64,000 nucleotides of DNA from Flavobacteriales bacterium (GTDB lineage: Bacteria; Bacteroidota; Bacteroidia; Flavobacteriales; Flavobacteriaceae), in the NCBI GenBank assembly GCA_017303755.1, contig JAFLBS010000009.1:62001-126000 (forward strand), in the 5' to 3' direction. The first letter of the stretch is position 1, and the number at the start of each line of letters is the position of its first letter. Positions 15,501 to 25,268 of the stretch are shown in pieces. The notes under the pieces are model-generated. The model did no database searches and was not told where the DNA came from. It worked only from the letters and a program-made list of their open reading frames with translations. The translations under genes were made by a program, and so were the position numbers.

Positions 15501-16982
15501 CTATTTTACTTCTTGCATTAATTTTTTTATGAATGGAGAAATAGCGATTAGAACTACTCCTGAAATCACGGCATAAATAGCAAGTTGTTGATATCCGTCG
15601 GTATAGGTTATTAATTTTTCAGCTTTTGTAGCGTTTTCATTCGTGCTTACCATTCCGGCGCCCAATATTCCAGCTGCATATTGACCATAGGCACTGGCCA
15701 AAAACCACATTCCCATCATAACGGCTTGTAATTTTATTGGCGCTAATTTGGTCATAATAGAAAGACCGATTGGCGACAAGCACAATTCACCAAAAGTGAT
15801 GATAAAATAGGCGAGAGTAAACATTTCAAGCGAAGTTAATCCGTTTGCATCAGCGAAAAATCGCGTACTGTAAAAAGTATAAAACGCCAATGCTAGGAAT
15901 AAAAATCCGAGTCCAAATTTCACTACAGTATTCGGTTCTGATTTTCGGTTGCTCATCCAAATCCAAGCAATTCCTAAAAGCGGTGCAAAAATGATTACAA
16001 ATAGCGAATTGGCTGCATTATTAACTCCGTTTGGATCTAATTTTATTCCGAAAATATCATTATCTAAATTATTTGCAGCAAATAAACTCAGCGAACCACC
16101 ACTTTGTTCAAAAAAGGCCCAAAATAAAATGGAGAAAATGATGAATACCATTGCGGCTAGTAACTTTTTATTTTCATTAATTGAAAAATTTCTCATTTCG
16201 TACGCCAAATAGAGCAAGGTAATTGGCCCAATGGTATACATGAAATAATCGGTATATTCAGGATTGGACACCATGACCATAATTAGTGGAATGGCTAGAA
16301 TAGTACCAATATACGTTGCATACTCATAGAGTTTTCTTTTCGAATTATCCAAATGCAATAAGGGTGAAATACCGATGGTTGAAAGGCTTTTTTGTGTAAA
16401 TACAAAGGTTAGTAAACTGATGGTCATTACAATTCCGGCCAAACCAAAAGCCAAATTCCAAGAATAGTTTTTCCCTAAATAAATACAGGCATAACCACCG
16501 AGAAGTGCTCCAATGTTGATTCCGGAGTAAAACAATGAAAATCCGGCATCTCTACGAGTATCATTTGCTTTGTATAACGTTCCGACCATGGTTGAAATAT
16601 TAGGTTTAAAGAAACCCGTTCCAATAACGGTGAATGAAATTCCTAAAAAGAAAAACTCTTGTGGATTGATGGCCAAAATGATACTTCCTATGATCATCAT
16701 GATTCCACCCCAAAAAAGCGACTTTCTGTAGCCCAATATTTTATCGGCAAACAAACCACCAATAAAGGTAAATGCATATACAAAAGCTTGTGTTGCACCG
16801 TATTGTAAATTGGCTACTTTTTCGTTCATTAGTAATTGATCTACCATGAAAAAAGTAAGCATTCCGCGCATTCCGTAGAAACAAAAACGTTCCCACATCT
16901 CACTAAAAAACAAATACCACAGTTGTTTTGGGTATTTACCTTCAAAATTTTGAATCTGTTCGATTGTTAGGTCTTTTTCCAT
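15501..16982 (-). CDS. POT family proton-coupled peptide transporter (1)
   Basis: This 493-residue major-facilitator protein of the POT/PTR2 family imports di- and tripeptides with protons. The signature ExxERFxxYG is EMWERFCFYG in helix 1; the PTR2 motif FFKPNISTMVGTLY and the loop GYRKSLFWGG are present, and about 14 membrane segments are expected. The first of three neighbouring POT genes by coordinate, it is the last transcribed: only 4 bases separate it from the upstream gene at 16987-18645, so those two form an operon. Substrate preference cannot be read from the sequence. Confidence 0.93.
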   Translation of the reverse strand: MEKDLTIEQIQNFEGKYPKQLWYLFFSEMWERFCFYGMRGMLTFFMVDQLLMNEKVANLQYGATQAFVYAFTFIGGLFADKILGYRKSLFWGGIMMIIGSIILAINPQEFFFLGISFTVIGTGFFKPNISTMVGTLYKANDTRRDAGFSLFYSGINIGALLGGYACIYLGKNYSWNLAFGLAGIVMTISLLTFVFTQKSLSTIGISPLLHLDNSKRKLYEYATYIGTILAIPLIMVMVSNPEYTDYFMYTIGPITLLYLAYEMRNFSINENKKLLAAMVFIIFSILFWAFFEQSGGSLSLFAANNLDNDIFGIKLDPNGVNNAANSLFVIIFAPLLGIAWIWMSNRKSEPNTVVKFGLGFLFLALAFYTFYSTRFFADANGLTSLEMFTLAYFIITFGELCLSPIGLSIMTKLAPIKLQAVMMGMWFLASAYGQYAAGILGAGMVSTNENATKAEKLITYTDGYQQLAIYAVISGVVLIAISPFIKKLMQEVK

Positions 16983-16986
16983 AGTT

Positions 16987-18645
16987 TTAGTTGATTCCGT
17001 GATCTCTCATCACTTTATTTAGGTTTTTAACTAAGGCAAACATCAGTACAGTTGCAAACATTAATAATCCGAAATTAATCCAAAAGAAATTGGCTTTATC
17101 ATCATAAGTATCCCACATACTGGCTAAAACGCCACTTAATTTGTTTCCAATAGAGGTCGATAAAAACCATCCACCCATCATTAAAGCGGTGATGTTTTTT
17201 GGTGATAATTTAGATACAACTGATAATCCCATCGGACTCAAAAATAATTCTCCAATGGTTATCACACCATAATTAGCAACCAACCACCAAACCGATACTT
17301 TTTCGGCTCCGTTGTTTCCGATTTGAACTGCTGCTACCATTACTAAAACGGACAAGGCAGAAATTAATAATCCAAAAGCAATTTTAGTTGGCGTCGAAGG
17401 TTCTTTTTTCCTTCCTCTTAAATAGGTAAAAAAAGCAACTACCAAAGGCGTTAATATAATTACCCAACCTGGATTAATCGATTGACTTAAACTGGTTACC
17501 CAAACGCTGATTTTGCTTCCTTCTTGCGGTAAAGCCTCTTTAGAAGTATTTCTGAAATAAACAGGATAATCAACTGTTTTTTTAACCTCGCCATTTTCTT
17601 TTTGAAGTCGGAATTGCTCATCATACAACTCAGTTTCGGTTTTTTCATAGGTTAATTCTTTTGACAAAACTAAACCTGAAAACACTTTTTCGGTTGTACC
17701 TGTTACTTGTCTATCAGTATATCGATCGGCCCAAGTATTAAGAGCAGAACCATTTAGTTTGAAAACGGCCCAAAATAAAATTACAACGGCAAAAATGGAT
17801 AACAAAGCACCAATAGGTCTTTTGTCTTCTGCTTTGGCTTTGAAATACAAACTTCCGTAGAAAAATATCACTGGAATACAGGCAAAAATAAAGGCATCTG
17901 TACTATCTGAACCAAAGATTGCGCTATTTGTATTGACCTCTGATTGAACTCCTTTGATTAACCACCCAATTACTCCAAAAACAACTGATGGCAATAGAAT
18001 AAAAAGTACAATTTTATAAAAAGGCATATCACCTTGTTGGAATCCTTTCTTCTCTGTTTTATCACCATAGTGTTTGGTTCCGAGTAAGAACACGATTACG
18101 CCAACAAACATTCCAACTCCAGCTGCCATAAAAGCATACTGCCATCCTAATAAAATTTGCAATGCTGCTCCGAAGAAGTTACAAATAAACGCACCAATAT
18201 TGATTCCCATGTAGAAAATATTGTAGCCTTCATCTTTTTTCTCTTTGTATTGTTCATCATTGTAGAAATTTCCTAATAGTGTTGAAATATTGGGTTTGAA
18301 AAATCCGTTACCTAAAATCACCAAAGTCATTGCAACGTAAAGCATGGTTATGTTGTGAATTCCCATCATAAAATATCCCGCGCCCATCATCAATCCGCCA
18401 ATTACAATTGATTTTTTATAGCCCAAATAACGATCGGCAATCAAACCACCAATGAATGGTGTTAAGAAAACCAAAGCGATAAAAGTTCCATACAAATCAG
18501 AAGCTTCTTTTTCGGTCATGGCGAAACCGGCTTCCACATCTTTTAGGTACAATGTAAAAATACCAATCATTAAATAATAACCGAAACGTTCCCACATTTC
18601 AGATAAAAACAAAAAGGGCAATGCCTTAGGATGACTTTTCCACAT
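16987..18645 (-). CDS. POT family proton-coupled peptide transporter (2), with large central insert
   Basis: A 552-residue POT/PTR2 transporter with EMWERFGYYLMIGIF in helix 1 and FFKPNISTLLGNFY. It is about 50-60 residues longer than its neighbours because of a hydrophilic insert at about residues 302-395. The insert is rich in Thr, Glu and Lys (TTEKVFSGLVLSKELTYEKT) and lies between membrane segments, so it probably forms a soluble loop. Similar inserts are known in Bacteroidetes POT proteins; the role is unknown. It is co-transcribed with the gene 4 bases downstream and separated from the next upstream transporter by a terminator. Confidence 0.92.
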   Translation of the reverse strand: MWKSHPKALPFLFLSEMWERFGYYLMIGIFTLYLKDVEAGFAMTEKEASDLYGTFIALVFLTPFIGGLIADRYLGYKKSIVIGGLMMGAGYFMMGIHNITMLYVAMTLVILGNGFFKPNISTLLGNFYNDEQYKEKKDEGYNIFYMGINIGAFICNFFGAALQILLGWQYAFMAAGVGMFVGVIVFLLGTKHYGDKTEKKGFQQGDMPFYKIVLFILLPSVVFGVIGWLIKGVQSEVNTNSAIFGSDSTDAFIFACIPVIFFYGSLYFKAKAEDKRPIGALLSIFAVVILFWAVFKLNGSALNTWADRYTDRQVTGTTEKVFSGLVLSKELTYEKTETELYDEQFRLQKENGEVKKTVDYPVYFRNTSKEALPQEGSKISVWVTSLSQSINPGWVIILTPLVVAFFTYLRGRKKEPSTPTKIAFGLLISALSVLVMVAAVQIGNNGAEKVSVWWLVANYGVITIGELFLSPMGLSVVSKLSPKNITALMMGGWFLSTSIGNKLSGVLASMWDTYDDKANFFWINFGLLMFATVLMFALVKNLNKVMRDHGIN

Positions 18646-18660
18646 AATAATGACGATTAA

Positions 18661-18692
18661 AAAAAACCTCCAGAAATGTTCTGAAGGTTTTC
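18661..18692 (-). terminator. Terminator between POT genes
   Basis: Arms 18663-18674 and 18680-18691 pair over 12 bases with a 5-base loop. The single mismatch on the plus strand becomes a G-U pair in the minus-strand transcript. A T-run (TTTTTTTTAA) follows on the minus strand. It ends the message of the 18728-20236 transporter before the other two. Confidence 0.8.
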
Positions 18693-18727
18693 AAATATAA
18701 TAAAAAATATTTTTTAAACCTTGAGTC

Positions 18728-20236
18728 TTATTTTACTGCAACTTCAACGTGATCATTGTGCATTCTTTTCTCTAACCAAGAACTTAATACAAATAATATG
18801 GCCGCTGCAATTCCTGACATTAAAATAAATAAGACAAAGAATTCATATAAGTTAGTGATTTGAAATCCTAAAAATGAAGTTGCTCCACCTGTTCCATCTT
18901 CACCACCTGGGATCAAAGCACTTAATGTACCTGCAAATTTATTTGCTGCAGCATTAGCCAAAAACCATGTTCCCATCATTAACGATGACAAACGTAAAGG
19001 AGCTAATTTTGAAACCATTGACAAACCAATTGGTGACAAACACAATTCTCCGATAGTATGAATTACATACAAACCAATTAACCACCACATTGATACTTTT
19101 TCACCTAATCCTAAACCTTTTACAGCGATAGCAATTACAACATATCCTAATGCTACTAATCCTAATCCAATTGCCATTTTCTTAGGCGATGATGGCTCTA
19201 ACTTTCTTGCGTATAAAAATCCCCAAACTATTGTCATAATTGGAGCAAGAGCAATAACTGCTAACGGATTGACAGATTGAAAATAAGAGGCAGGCATTTC
19301 CCAACCAAATAACGTTCTTTCAGTTTGTCTATCTGCAAAAAGGGTTAACGATGCTCCCGCTTGTTCAAATGCTCCCCAAAAGAAAATTACGAAGAAAGCA
19401 AGAATAAAAATTACGGTGATTCGTTGAGTTTCAATTTTTGATAAACTTTTATCACTGAAGATTAAAACAGGCATTAACACCATTGCTCCGTAGATAAAAT
19501 AGCTGATGATATCAACATCGCTTTTAAACATTTGCTTGAAGTTCAACATAAGAAAGATAATCGCGATTGACCCAATGATCATTCCGATACTTTTAGCGTC
19601 TAATTTTTTCACGGGTAAACCAATGTGTTTTCCTTCTTCAGAGATAAGGTATTTTTTTTGACCTAAAATAAAAGCCACAAGACCTATTAACATTCCAACT
19701 CCAGCAGCCAAAAATCCCCATTTAAAATCCATTGAACCACACACTAAAGGCGAGAAGAAAGCTCCTAAATTGATTCCCATATAAAAGATGGTAAATGCGC
19801 TGTCAATTCTTCGGTCGTTAGCTGGATACAATTGACCTACCATCGTTGAAATATTTGGTTTAAAGAAACCATTACCAATAATAATCGCTGTTAATCCCAT
19901 CCACATTAATGAAACACCTCCATTAGCTCCAGCAGAAGCACTAAAAAACATAAAAAACTGACCGATTGCCATCAGCAAACCTCCAATAACAATACTTCTT
20001 CGATTACCTAAGAATTTATCACACAAATAACCTCCTAAAAGTGGCGTTAAATACACTAAACCTGTATAACTACCATAGATTTCGGAAGCATCAGCATCCT
20101 TCATTAACAACACTTTGGTCATAAACAAAATGAAAATCGCTCTCATTCCGTAATAACTGAATCGTTCCCACATCTCGGTAAAGAATAGGAAGTATAATCC
20201 TTTTGGATGTCCTGTGTTTACTGTTTTTTCACTCAT
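18728..20236 (-). CDS. POT family proton-coupled peptide transporter (3)
   Basis: A 502-residue POT/PTR2 importer with EMWERFSYYGMRAIF in helix 1 and FFKPNISTMVGQLYPAND. The order of helices and length match the first neighbour, but identity outside the motifs is moderate, so the three copies are old paralogs. A terminator follows it and a 171-base spacer precedes it, so it is probably a single-gene unit. Three POT carriers beside a dipeptidyl peptidase suggest a cell that feeds on oligopeptides. Confidence 0.93.
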   Translation of the reverse strand: MSEKTVNTGHPKGLYFLFFTEMWERFSYYGMRAIFILFMTKVLLMKDADASEIYGSYTGLVYLTPLLGGYLCDKFLGNRRSIVIGGLLMAIGQFFMFFSASAGANGGVSLMWMGLTAIIIGNGFFKPNISTMVGQLYPANDRRIDSAFTIFYMGINLGAFFSPLVCGSMDFKWGFLAAGVGMLIGLVAFILGQKKYLISEEGKHIGLPVKKLDAKSIGMIIGSIAIIFLMLNFKQMFKSDVDIISYFIYGAMVLMPVLIFSDKSLSKIETQRITVIFILAFFVIFFWGAFEQAGASLTLFADRQTERTLFGWEMPASYFQSVNPLAVIALAPIMTIVWGFLYARKLEPSSPKKMAIGLGLVALGYVVIAIAVKGLGLGEKVSMWWLIGLYVIHTIGELCLSPIGLSMVSKLAPLRLSSLMMGTWFLANAAANKFAGTLSALIPGGEDGTGGATSFLGFQITNLYEFFVLFILMSGIAAAILFVLSSWLEKRMHNDHVEVAVK

Positions 20237-20407
20237 AATTATTGTTTTAGTTTATATTTAGTTGATTATAATTTCATCTTATTTATTCAACAGATTAGTA
20301 TTTGCCAGTGCAAAGTACAAACTATTGCAATTAAATAATAATCAAAAATTAAGAATTCACTAAAAATAAGCAATTGTGAGTAATTGTGACTGAAAAGAAT
20401 TTATTTT

Positions 20408-21538
20408 TTAAACAAACTCTTTGTATTGCCCATTATCAATATTTCGAGTAAATTCAAGCAATAGCGAGTCATTGATCTCAATATATTCAGGCAAAAAACG
20501 AAGTCGGTATTTGGCTTGACCTATGAAAGTAAAAAAGTCGTTTCTGGTAATTTTCATATCGTCTTCAAGCTCTAAAATGGCATTTATGTTGTCAATAATT
20601 CTACTCAAGTAGGTTTGACTTAAAATTTCGCCTCCGTTAAAAACTTCAATACACATGTTTTCTTCGGATGCAAATTTTCGTCTTATAGCAAATTTCAATA
20701 AGTTATTGAATTGCGTTGTTTTGTTTCCGAAGTTGATGGTTTGATTTAAAATGTTTTTGGATGGAATAGAGAGTTCAATCACGTTCCAATTTACAAAATT
20801 AATCTTCATGGTAGTGGCTTCGGGCAGTTGTGACAATTCTAACACCCAACTGGTTCCTAAAACTAAAAAGATGAATATGAGTGTCGTTTTGGCAATTAGT
20901 TTAGCTAAATCAATGCTCGATGAATAATTCTCAAAATTAAACACATAAGGCACTTGCGTAATAAACAAAACAATCATGCTCAAAACCGCAATGATGGCAA
21001 TGCTTTTCATCTTTCGATTATAGAAAGTTCGATAAAGAGAAATAATTAAAAACCAAGTTAATATGGCCGATAAAACTAAATCGGGAATCGTATTGAATCG
21101 AATACCATACGTATTGATGGTTTCACCAAAAAAGAGAGCAATCAACAATGAAATCAAGGAAAGTCCAACGAAGAAAAATAAAATTCTAGTAGTACTTTTT
21201 TTATTGTTGTACAAGTATTCGGGTGAATTATCAAAATAGTACAATGCCAATATCAAAAACATCGAATTCAGTATAGAAAACATGTTCTGACTGATTAGAA
21301 TAACCCAGCTATTGGTATTAAAATTATTGAAAACAATAATCAACAGCGATGAAAACGACCAAACAAACACCGAAAAACTGATGAATAGTAATCCTTTGTC
21401 AAATCGTTTGATGGCGATTTCAGAAGTTAATTTTTGTTTGAATTTATTCTGAACTACCAACCAAATAGAAAGCAATAAAAATCCACCAATTAAAGAAATT
21501 AATAATTCCGTTAGTAAGTAAAATTGATGTTGCTCCAT
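20408..21538 (-). CDS. Polytopic membrane protein with C-terminal soluble domain, unknown
   Basis: This 376-residue protein has seven or eight hydrophobic segments (about 10-30, 48-68, 82-102, 118-138, 148-166, 178-200, 212-232) followed by a ~135-residue soluble domain (VNWNVIELSIPSKNIL to the end). I do not recognise a family. The 7TM-plus-cytosolic-domain plan resembles membrane sensors, and the helical stretch SQTYLSRIIDNINAIL followed by IGQAKYRLRF faintly recalls a winged helix, but no motif proves this. It begins 4 bases after the DPP4-type peptidase gene and is almost certainly co-transcribed with it, so a role in peptide sensing is possible. Confidence 0.7.
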   Translation of the reverse strand: MEQHQFYLLTELLISLIGGFLLLSIWLVVQNKFKQKLTSEIAIKRFDKGLLFISFSVFVWSFSSLLIIVFNNFNTNSWVILISQNMFSILNSMFLILALYYFDNSPEYLYNNKKSTTRILFFFVGLSLISLLIALFFGETINTYGIRFNTIPDLVLSAILTWFLIISLYRTFYNRKMKSIAIIAVLSMIVLFITQVPYVFNFENYSSSIDLAKLIAKTTLIFIFLVLGTSWVLELSQLPEATTMKINFVNWNVIELSIPSKNILNQTINFGNKTTQFNNLLKFAIRRKFASEENMCIEVFNGGEILSQTYLSRIIDNINAILELEDDMKITRNDFFTFIGQAKYRLRFLPEYIEINDSLLLEFTRNIDNGQYKEFV

Positions 21539-21542
21539 TTTT

Positions 21543-23711
21543 TTACAACTTCTCTTTAATAAAATTAGTCATTTTATTGAACAATTGAATTCGGGTTTTG
21601 CCACCAAAAATTCCGTGGTTTTTGTCAGGGTAAATAGCCCAATCAAACTGTTTATTCGCTTGAATTAAGGCTTCGATCATTTGCATACTGTTTTGTACAT
21701 GCACGTTGTCATCAGCAGTTCCGTGAATTAAAAGGAAATTTCCTTTCAATTTACTCACGTGATTGATGGGCGAATTATCGTCGTATCCACTTGCATTTTC
21801 TTGCGGAGTTTGCATATATCTTTCGGTGTAAATACTATCGTAAAATCTCCAATTAGTAACTGGCGCAACGGCAATTGCCATTTTGAACACATCGTTTCCT
21901 TTGAACAAGCAGTTGCTCGACATGAATCCGCCGTACGACCAACCAAAAATTCCAATTCTACTTTTGTCTACATATGAGTAATTTCCAATTACTTTTGCCG
22001 CATCGATTTGATCTTCAACTTCAAATTTTCCTAATTCTTTTTGAGTACATTTTTTAAACTCGGCTCCTTTAAAACCCGTTCCTCTTCCATCAACACAAAC
22101 GGTAATATAACCTTCTTGCGAAAGCATCATAAACCACATATCATTTGTGTCCAACCAATTGTTTGCCACTTCTTGCGAACCTGGACCCGAATATTGATAC
22201 ATAAAAACTGGGTATTTTTTAGTCGCGTCAAAATTCTTAGGTTTGATCATCCAAGCGTTTAGTTTATGGCCTTTTTCAGTAGTCAATTCGAAAAACTCTT
22301 TAGTTGGTAAATCGTATTTTTTTAATTTATCCAACAATGCTGTGTTATCTACAATAGACTGCACTTGTTTTCCATCTTTTGAACTGTTCAACGTGTATGT
22401 CATTGGCACAGTTGACGACGAATATGTATTGATGAAATACGTAAAATCTGGACTAAAAGTAGCTGCATTGGTGCCGACTTGTTGTGACAATTTCACTTTC
22501 TTTTTTCCATCAAGACAAATTTTATAAACATCTCTTACTGTCGATCCATTTTCAACTGATTGATAATAAACCGTTTTGTTCTTTTCATCAAAACCATAAT
22601 AATTGGTTACTTCCCAATTGCCTTTAGTCACTTGATTTTTCAGCTTACCTGTTTTATCGTAAACATAAATATGATTGTAACCGTCTTTTTCGGAGGTCCA
22701 AATAAAACTATTGTCTTTTAAAAACGTCAAATTATCAGTCACATCAACGTAGGCTTTGTCTTTTTCATTCAAAACCACTTTAGCAACACCAGAAGTTCCA
22801 TCCACAAAAATCAAATCCAAATTATCCTGATGGCGATTCAAAACTTGAGCACTCAATACATTAGCATCATTGGTCCATTTCATCCGCGCAATGTAAAAAT
22901 CGCTGTAATTGCCTAAATTAATTGCTTTAGATGATTTTCCGTTCACATCATAAACATGCAATGAAACTAAAGCATTCTTCTCACCTGCTTTTGGATATTT
23001 AAAAGTTTCAGCCGTTGGATACAAAGCTTTTTTATACAAATCCATTGAAAATTGTGGCACTTCTGTTTCATCAAAACGAATGTAAGCCAGTTTTTTGCTA
23101 TCAGCACTCCAATCAAAAGCACGTACAAAAGCAAACTCTTCTTCGTACACCCAATCCGTAATTCCGTTGATAATGGAATTTTTCTTTCCATCAGTAGTTA
23201 CTTGAGTAGTGTTTTTTGAAGCAATATCGTAAATAAATAAGTTATTGGATTTGGCAAAACCGATTTTGGTTCCGTCTGGAGAAAACGTTGGCTCTTGAAC
23301 TTGCTCTAAAACCTTAGTTAGTTCTTTTGTAGATATATTGTAAAGATAATAATCGGCAGTAAAAGAATGACGAAAAATTGGAGCCGAATTGTTGGCAATT
23401 AAAATTTGTTTTTCGTCTTTGCTGAAAGTGTAGCTATCAATTCCATCGCTCAATTGAGAGTGATTTTTGGTATCCAATACCGTAGCCACTTTGGTCAATG
23501 TAGCAAAATCATACAAATCAATTTGTTGACTTTTGGTTGCTCTATCTGAATTCAACACCGTATATTGATTAGTGTTTTTCATCGATTGCAATTCGTCCAT
23601 TCCTTTGGCGCGAAAAGCTCCTGTATAAATTTCCTCAACTGTTATTTTTTGCTGAGCGATAACCGAAAAACAAGTTAACAAAAAGAGCGTAAGTAGTTTT
23701 TTTGATTGCAT
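21543..23711 (-). CDS. Dipeptidyl peptidase IV-type S9 serine peptidase
   Basis: A 722-residue exported prolyl oligopeptidase-family enzyme that would release N-terminal dipeptides, typically after proline. A signal peptide (about 1-19, FSVIAQQ) is followed by an eight-bladed beta-propeller (about 40-470, with DPP4-type NGITDWVYEEEFAF carrying the paired glutamates that bind the substrate N-terminus) and the alpha/beta-hydrolase domain. The catalytic triad is S592 in GWSYGGF, D667 in GTADDNVHVQ and H699 in KNHGIFGG. Length and blades match bacterial DPP4. It is divergent from HMG-CoA reductase and supplies dipeptides that the nearby POT carriers could import. Confidence 0.94.
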   Translation of the reverse strand: MQSKKLLTLFLLTCFSVIAQQKITVEEIYTGAFRAKGMDELQSMKNTNQYTVLNSDRATKSQQIDLYDFATLTKVATVLDTKNHSQLSDGIDSYTFSKDEKQILIANNSAPIFRHSFTADYYLYNISTKELTKVLEQVQEPTFSPDGTKIGFAKSNNLFIYDIASKNTTQVTTDGKKNSIINGITDWVYEEEFAFVRAFDWSADSKKLAYIRFDETEVPQFSMDLYKKALYPTAETFKYPKAGEKNALVSLHVYDVNGKSSKAINLGNYSDFYIARMKWTNDANVLSAQVLNRHQDNLDLIFVDGTSGVAKVVLNEKDKAYVDVTDNLTFLKDNSFIWTSEKDGYNHIYVYDKTGKLKNQVTKGNWEVTNYYGFDEKNKTVYYQSVENGSTVRDVYKICLDGKKKVKLSQQVGTNAATFSPDFTYFINTYSSSTVPMTYTLNSSKDGKQVQSIVDNTALLDKLKKYDLPTKEFFELTTEKGHKLNAWMIKPKNFDATKKYPVFMYQYSGPGSQEVANNWLDTNDMWFMMLSQEGYITVCVDGRGTGFKGAEFKKCTQKELGKFEVEDQIDAAKVIGNYSYVDKSRIGIFGWSYGGFMSSNCLFKGNDVFKMAIAVAPVTNWRFYDSIYTERYMQTPQENASGYDDNSPINHVSKLKGNFLLIHGTADDNVHVQNSMQMIEALIQANKQFDWAIYPDKNHGIFGGKTRIQLFNKMTNFIKEKL

Positions 23712-23822
23712 AGTTCTGATGGATTAATAAACGAGTCCAATTTTAGTGAAAATATTGGAAATAAACTCCTATTTTTATGTTAAATGCAATTTTTAAAGTC
23801 ATTCATATTTCCAAATTACTCA

Positions 23823-23852
23823 TTTGCCAATACAATCTAAAACGTATCTTTG
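23823..23852 (+). promoter_or_regulatory. Promoter of the HMG-CoA reductase gene
   Basis: TTTG at 23823-23826 and TATCTTTG at 23845-23852 are separated by 18 bases, an almost ideal match to the Bacteroidetes primary-sigma promoter (TTTG / TAnnTTTG). Transcription should start near 23858-23860, about 20 bases before the ATG at 23881. Confidence 0.75.
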
Positions 23853-23880
23853 CAGAGAATTACAATTTAATCAATTGAAA

Positions 23881-25197
23881 ATGAATAACGCCGTATCGGG
23901 ATTTTCAAAATTATCAAAAGAAGACAAAATCAGTTGGATTGCCAATGAGTATTTTTCCAATCCAAATGAAGCCATCACTACCATCAAACAATATTGGAAT
24001 AGCGATGCCAAACTCCAACAATTACACGACGAATTCATAGAAAACACCATTACCAACTTCTATTTACCTATGGGAATTGCTCCTAATTTTTTGGTAAACG
24101 GAAACTATCATTCGATTCCGATGGTGATTGAAGAAAGTTCAGTTGTGGCTGCTGCAGCCAAATCGGCAAAATACTGGAGTACGCGTGGCGGATTTAAAGC
24201 TACCGTTTTATCGTCAGAAAAAATTGGGCAAGTTCATTTTATGTATAAAGGCGATGCTCAAAAACTCGAACTTTTCTTTCAAAAAATAAAACCGAATTTC
24301 TTCACATCAACCGAAAGCATTACCAAAAATATGCAAAAACGCGGTGGCGGAATTCTAAATATCGAACTCAGAAACAAAACAACCGAGTTAGAAAATTACT
24401 ATCAATTGCACGCCACTTTTGAAACGAAAGACAGCATGGGCGCCAATTTCATCAACTCGTGTTTGGAGCAATTTGCCACGACTTTAAAAGAAGAAGCTTT
24501 TGATTATGATGCTTTTTCAACAGAAGAAAAAAACATCGAAGTGGTAATGAGTATTTTGTCGAATTACGTTCCGAATTGCATCGTTCGTGCCGAAGTTTCG
24601 TGTAAAGTAGACGAATTAGCCGACAAGAAAATAGACAATCCGTTGCAGTTTGCACAAAAATTCGTTCAAGCAGTCAAGATTGCTGAAATCGAACCTTTCA
24701 GAGCTGTAACGCACAACAAAGGAATCATGAACGGAATAGATGCTGTGGTTTTGGCTACCGGAAATGACTTTAGAGCAGTGGAAGCCGGAATTCACGCTTA
24801 CGCTTCAAAAAACGGAAGCTATTCGAGTTTATCACATGCCAAAATTGAAGATGGTATTTTTACCTTTTGGATGGAAATTCCGTTGGCATTAGGAACCGTT
24901 GGTGGTTTGACTTCGCTTCATCCTTTGGTGAAAATGGCACTGGAAATTCTCGGAAAACCTTCGGCTCACGAATTAATGCAATTGGTTGCAGTCACTGGTT
25001 TGGCGCAGAATTTTGCCGCTTTGCGTTCGCTCACCACAACCGGAATTCAGGAAGGTCACATGAAAATGCACATCAACAACATATTGAATCAATACCAAGC
25101 CACAGATGACGAACGAAAATTAATTGCCACTCATTTTGAAACCAATACCATTTCGCATTCGGCTGTAGTTGATTTTATACAGAAAATGCGGAATTAA
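23881..25197 (+). CDS. Hydroxymethylglutaryl-CoA reductase, class II type
   Basis: The enzyme interconverts HMG-CoA and mevalonate; in Flavobacteria it feeds the mevalonate route to isoprenoids. The 438-residue product carries the class II signatures ENTITNFYLPMGIAPNFLVN, PMVIEESSVVAAAAKSA, KDSMGANFINSC (the DxMGxN block) and NKGIMNGIDAVVLATGNDFR. The open frame extends to a TTG at 23824, but ATG at 23881 follows a strong promoter and starts the conserved protein, so I use it. A GHMP kinase gene follows after 71 bases. Class II members can use NADH or NADPH; the preference cannot be read here. Confidence 0.92.
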   Translation: MNNAVSGFSKLSKEDKISWIANEYFSNPNEAITTIKQYWNSDAKLQQLHDEFIENTITNFYLPMGIAPNFLVNGNYHSIPMVIEESSVVAAAAKSAKYWSTRGGFKATVLSSEKIGQVHFMYKGDAQKLELFFQKIKPNFFTSTESITKNMQKRGGGILNIELRNKTTELENYYQLHATFETKDSMGANFINSCLEQFATTLKEEAFDYDAFSTEEKNIEVVMSILSNYVPNCIVRAEVSCKVDELADKKIDNPLQFAQKFVQAVKIAEIEPFRAVTHNKGIMNGIDAVVLATGNDFRAVEAGIHAYASKNGSYSSLSHAKIEDGIFTFWMEIPLALGTVGGLTSLHPLVKMALEILGKPSAHELMQLVAVTGLAQNFAALRSLTTTGIQEGHMKMHINNILNQYQATDDERKLIATHFETNTISHSAVVDFIQKMRN

Positions 25198-25205
25198 ATA
25201 AATTA

Positions 25206-25256
25206 TTAGAAGCTATTCCCGCTGAAACCTGCCCGCCGTAGGCTGGTCGGGGCTAA
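25206..25256 (+). repeat. GC-rich spacer insert, likely dispersed-repeat fragment
   Basis: The short spacer between the reductase and the GHMP kinase holds a GC-rich stretch (TTCCCGCTGAAACCTGCCCG onward) unlike the A/T-rich gaps elsewhere in the window. It is non-coding, with stops in frame with the downstream kinase. It looks like a fragment of an interspersed repeat, but no second copy lies in the window. Confidence 0.4.
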
Positions 25257-25268
25257 AAAAACACTAGT

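Noticed and set aside
15501-20236. Recent tandem duplication of POT transporter genes
   Set aside because: The three proteins share family motifs but differ through most of their length, and one has a large insert, so the duplication is not recent.
23824-23880. N-terminal extension of HMG-CoA reductase from a TTG
   Set aside because: The extension covers the strong promoter at 23823-23852 and lies before the conserved N-terminus, so ATG at 23881 is the better start.
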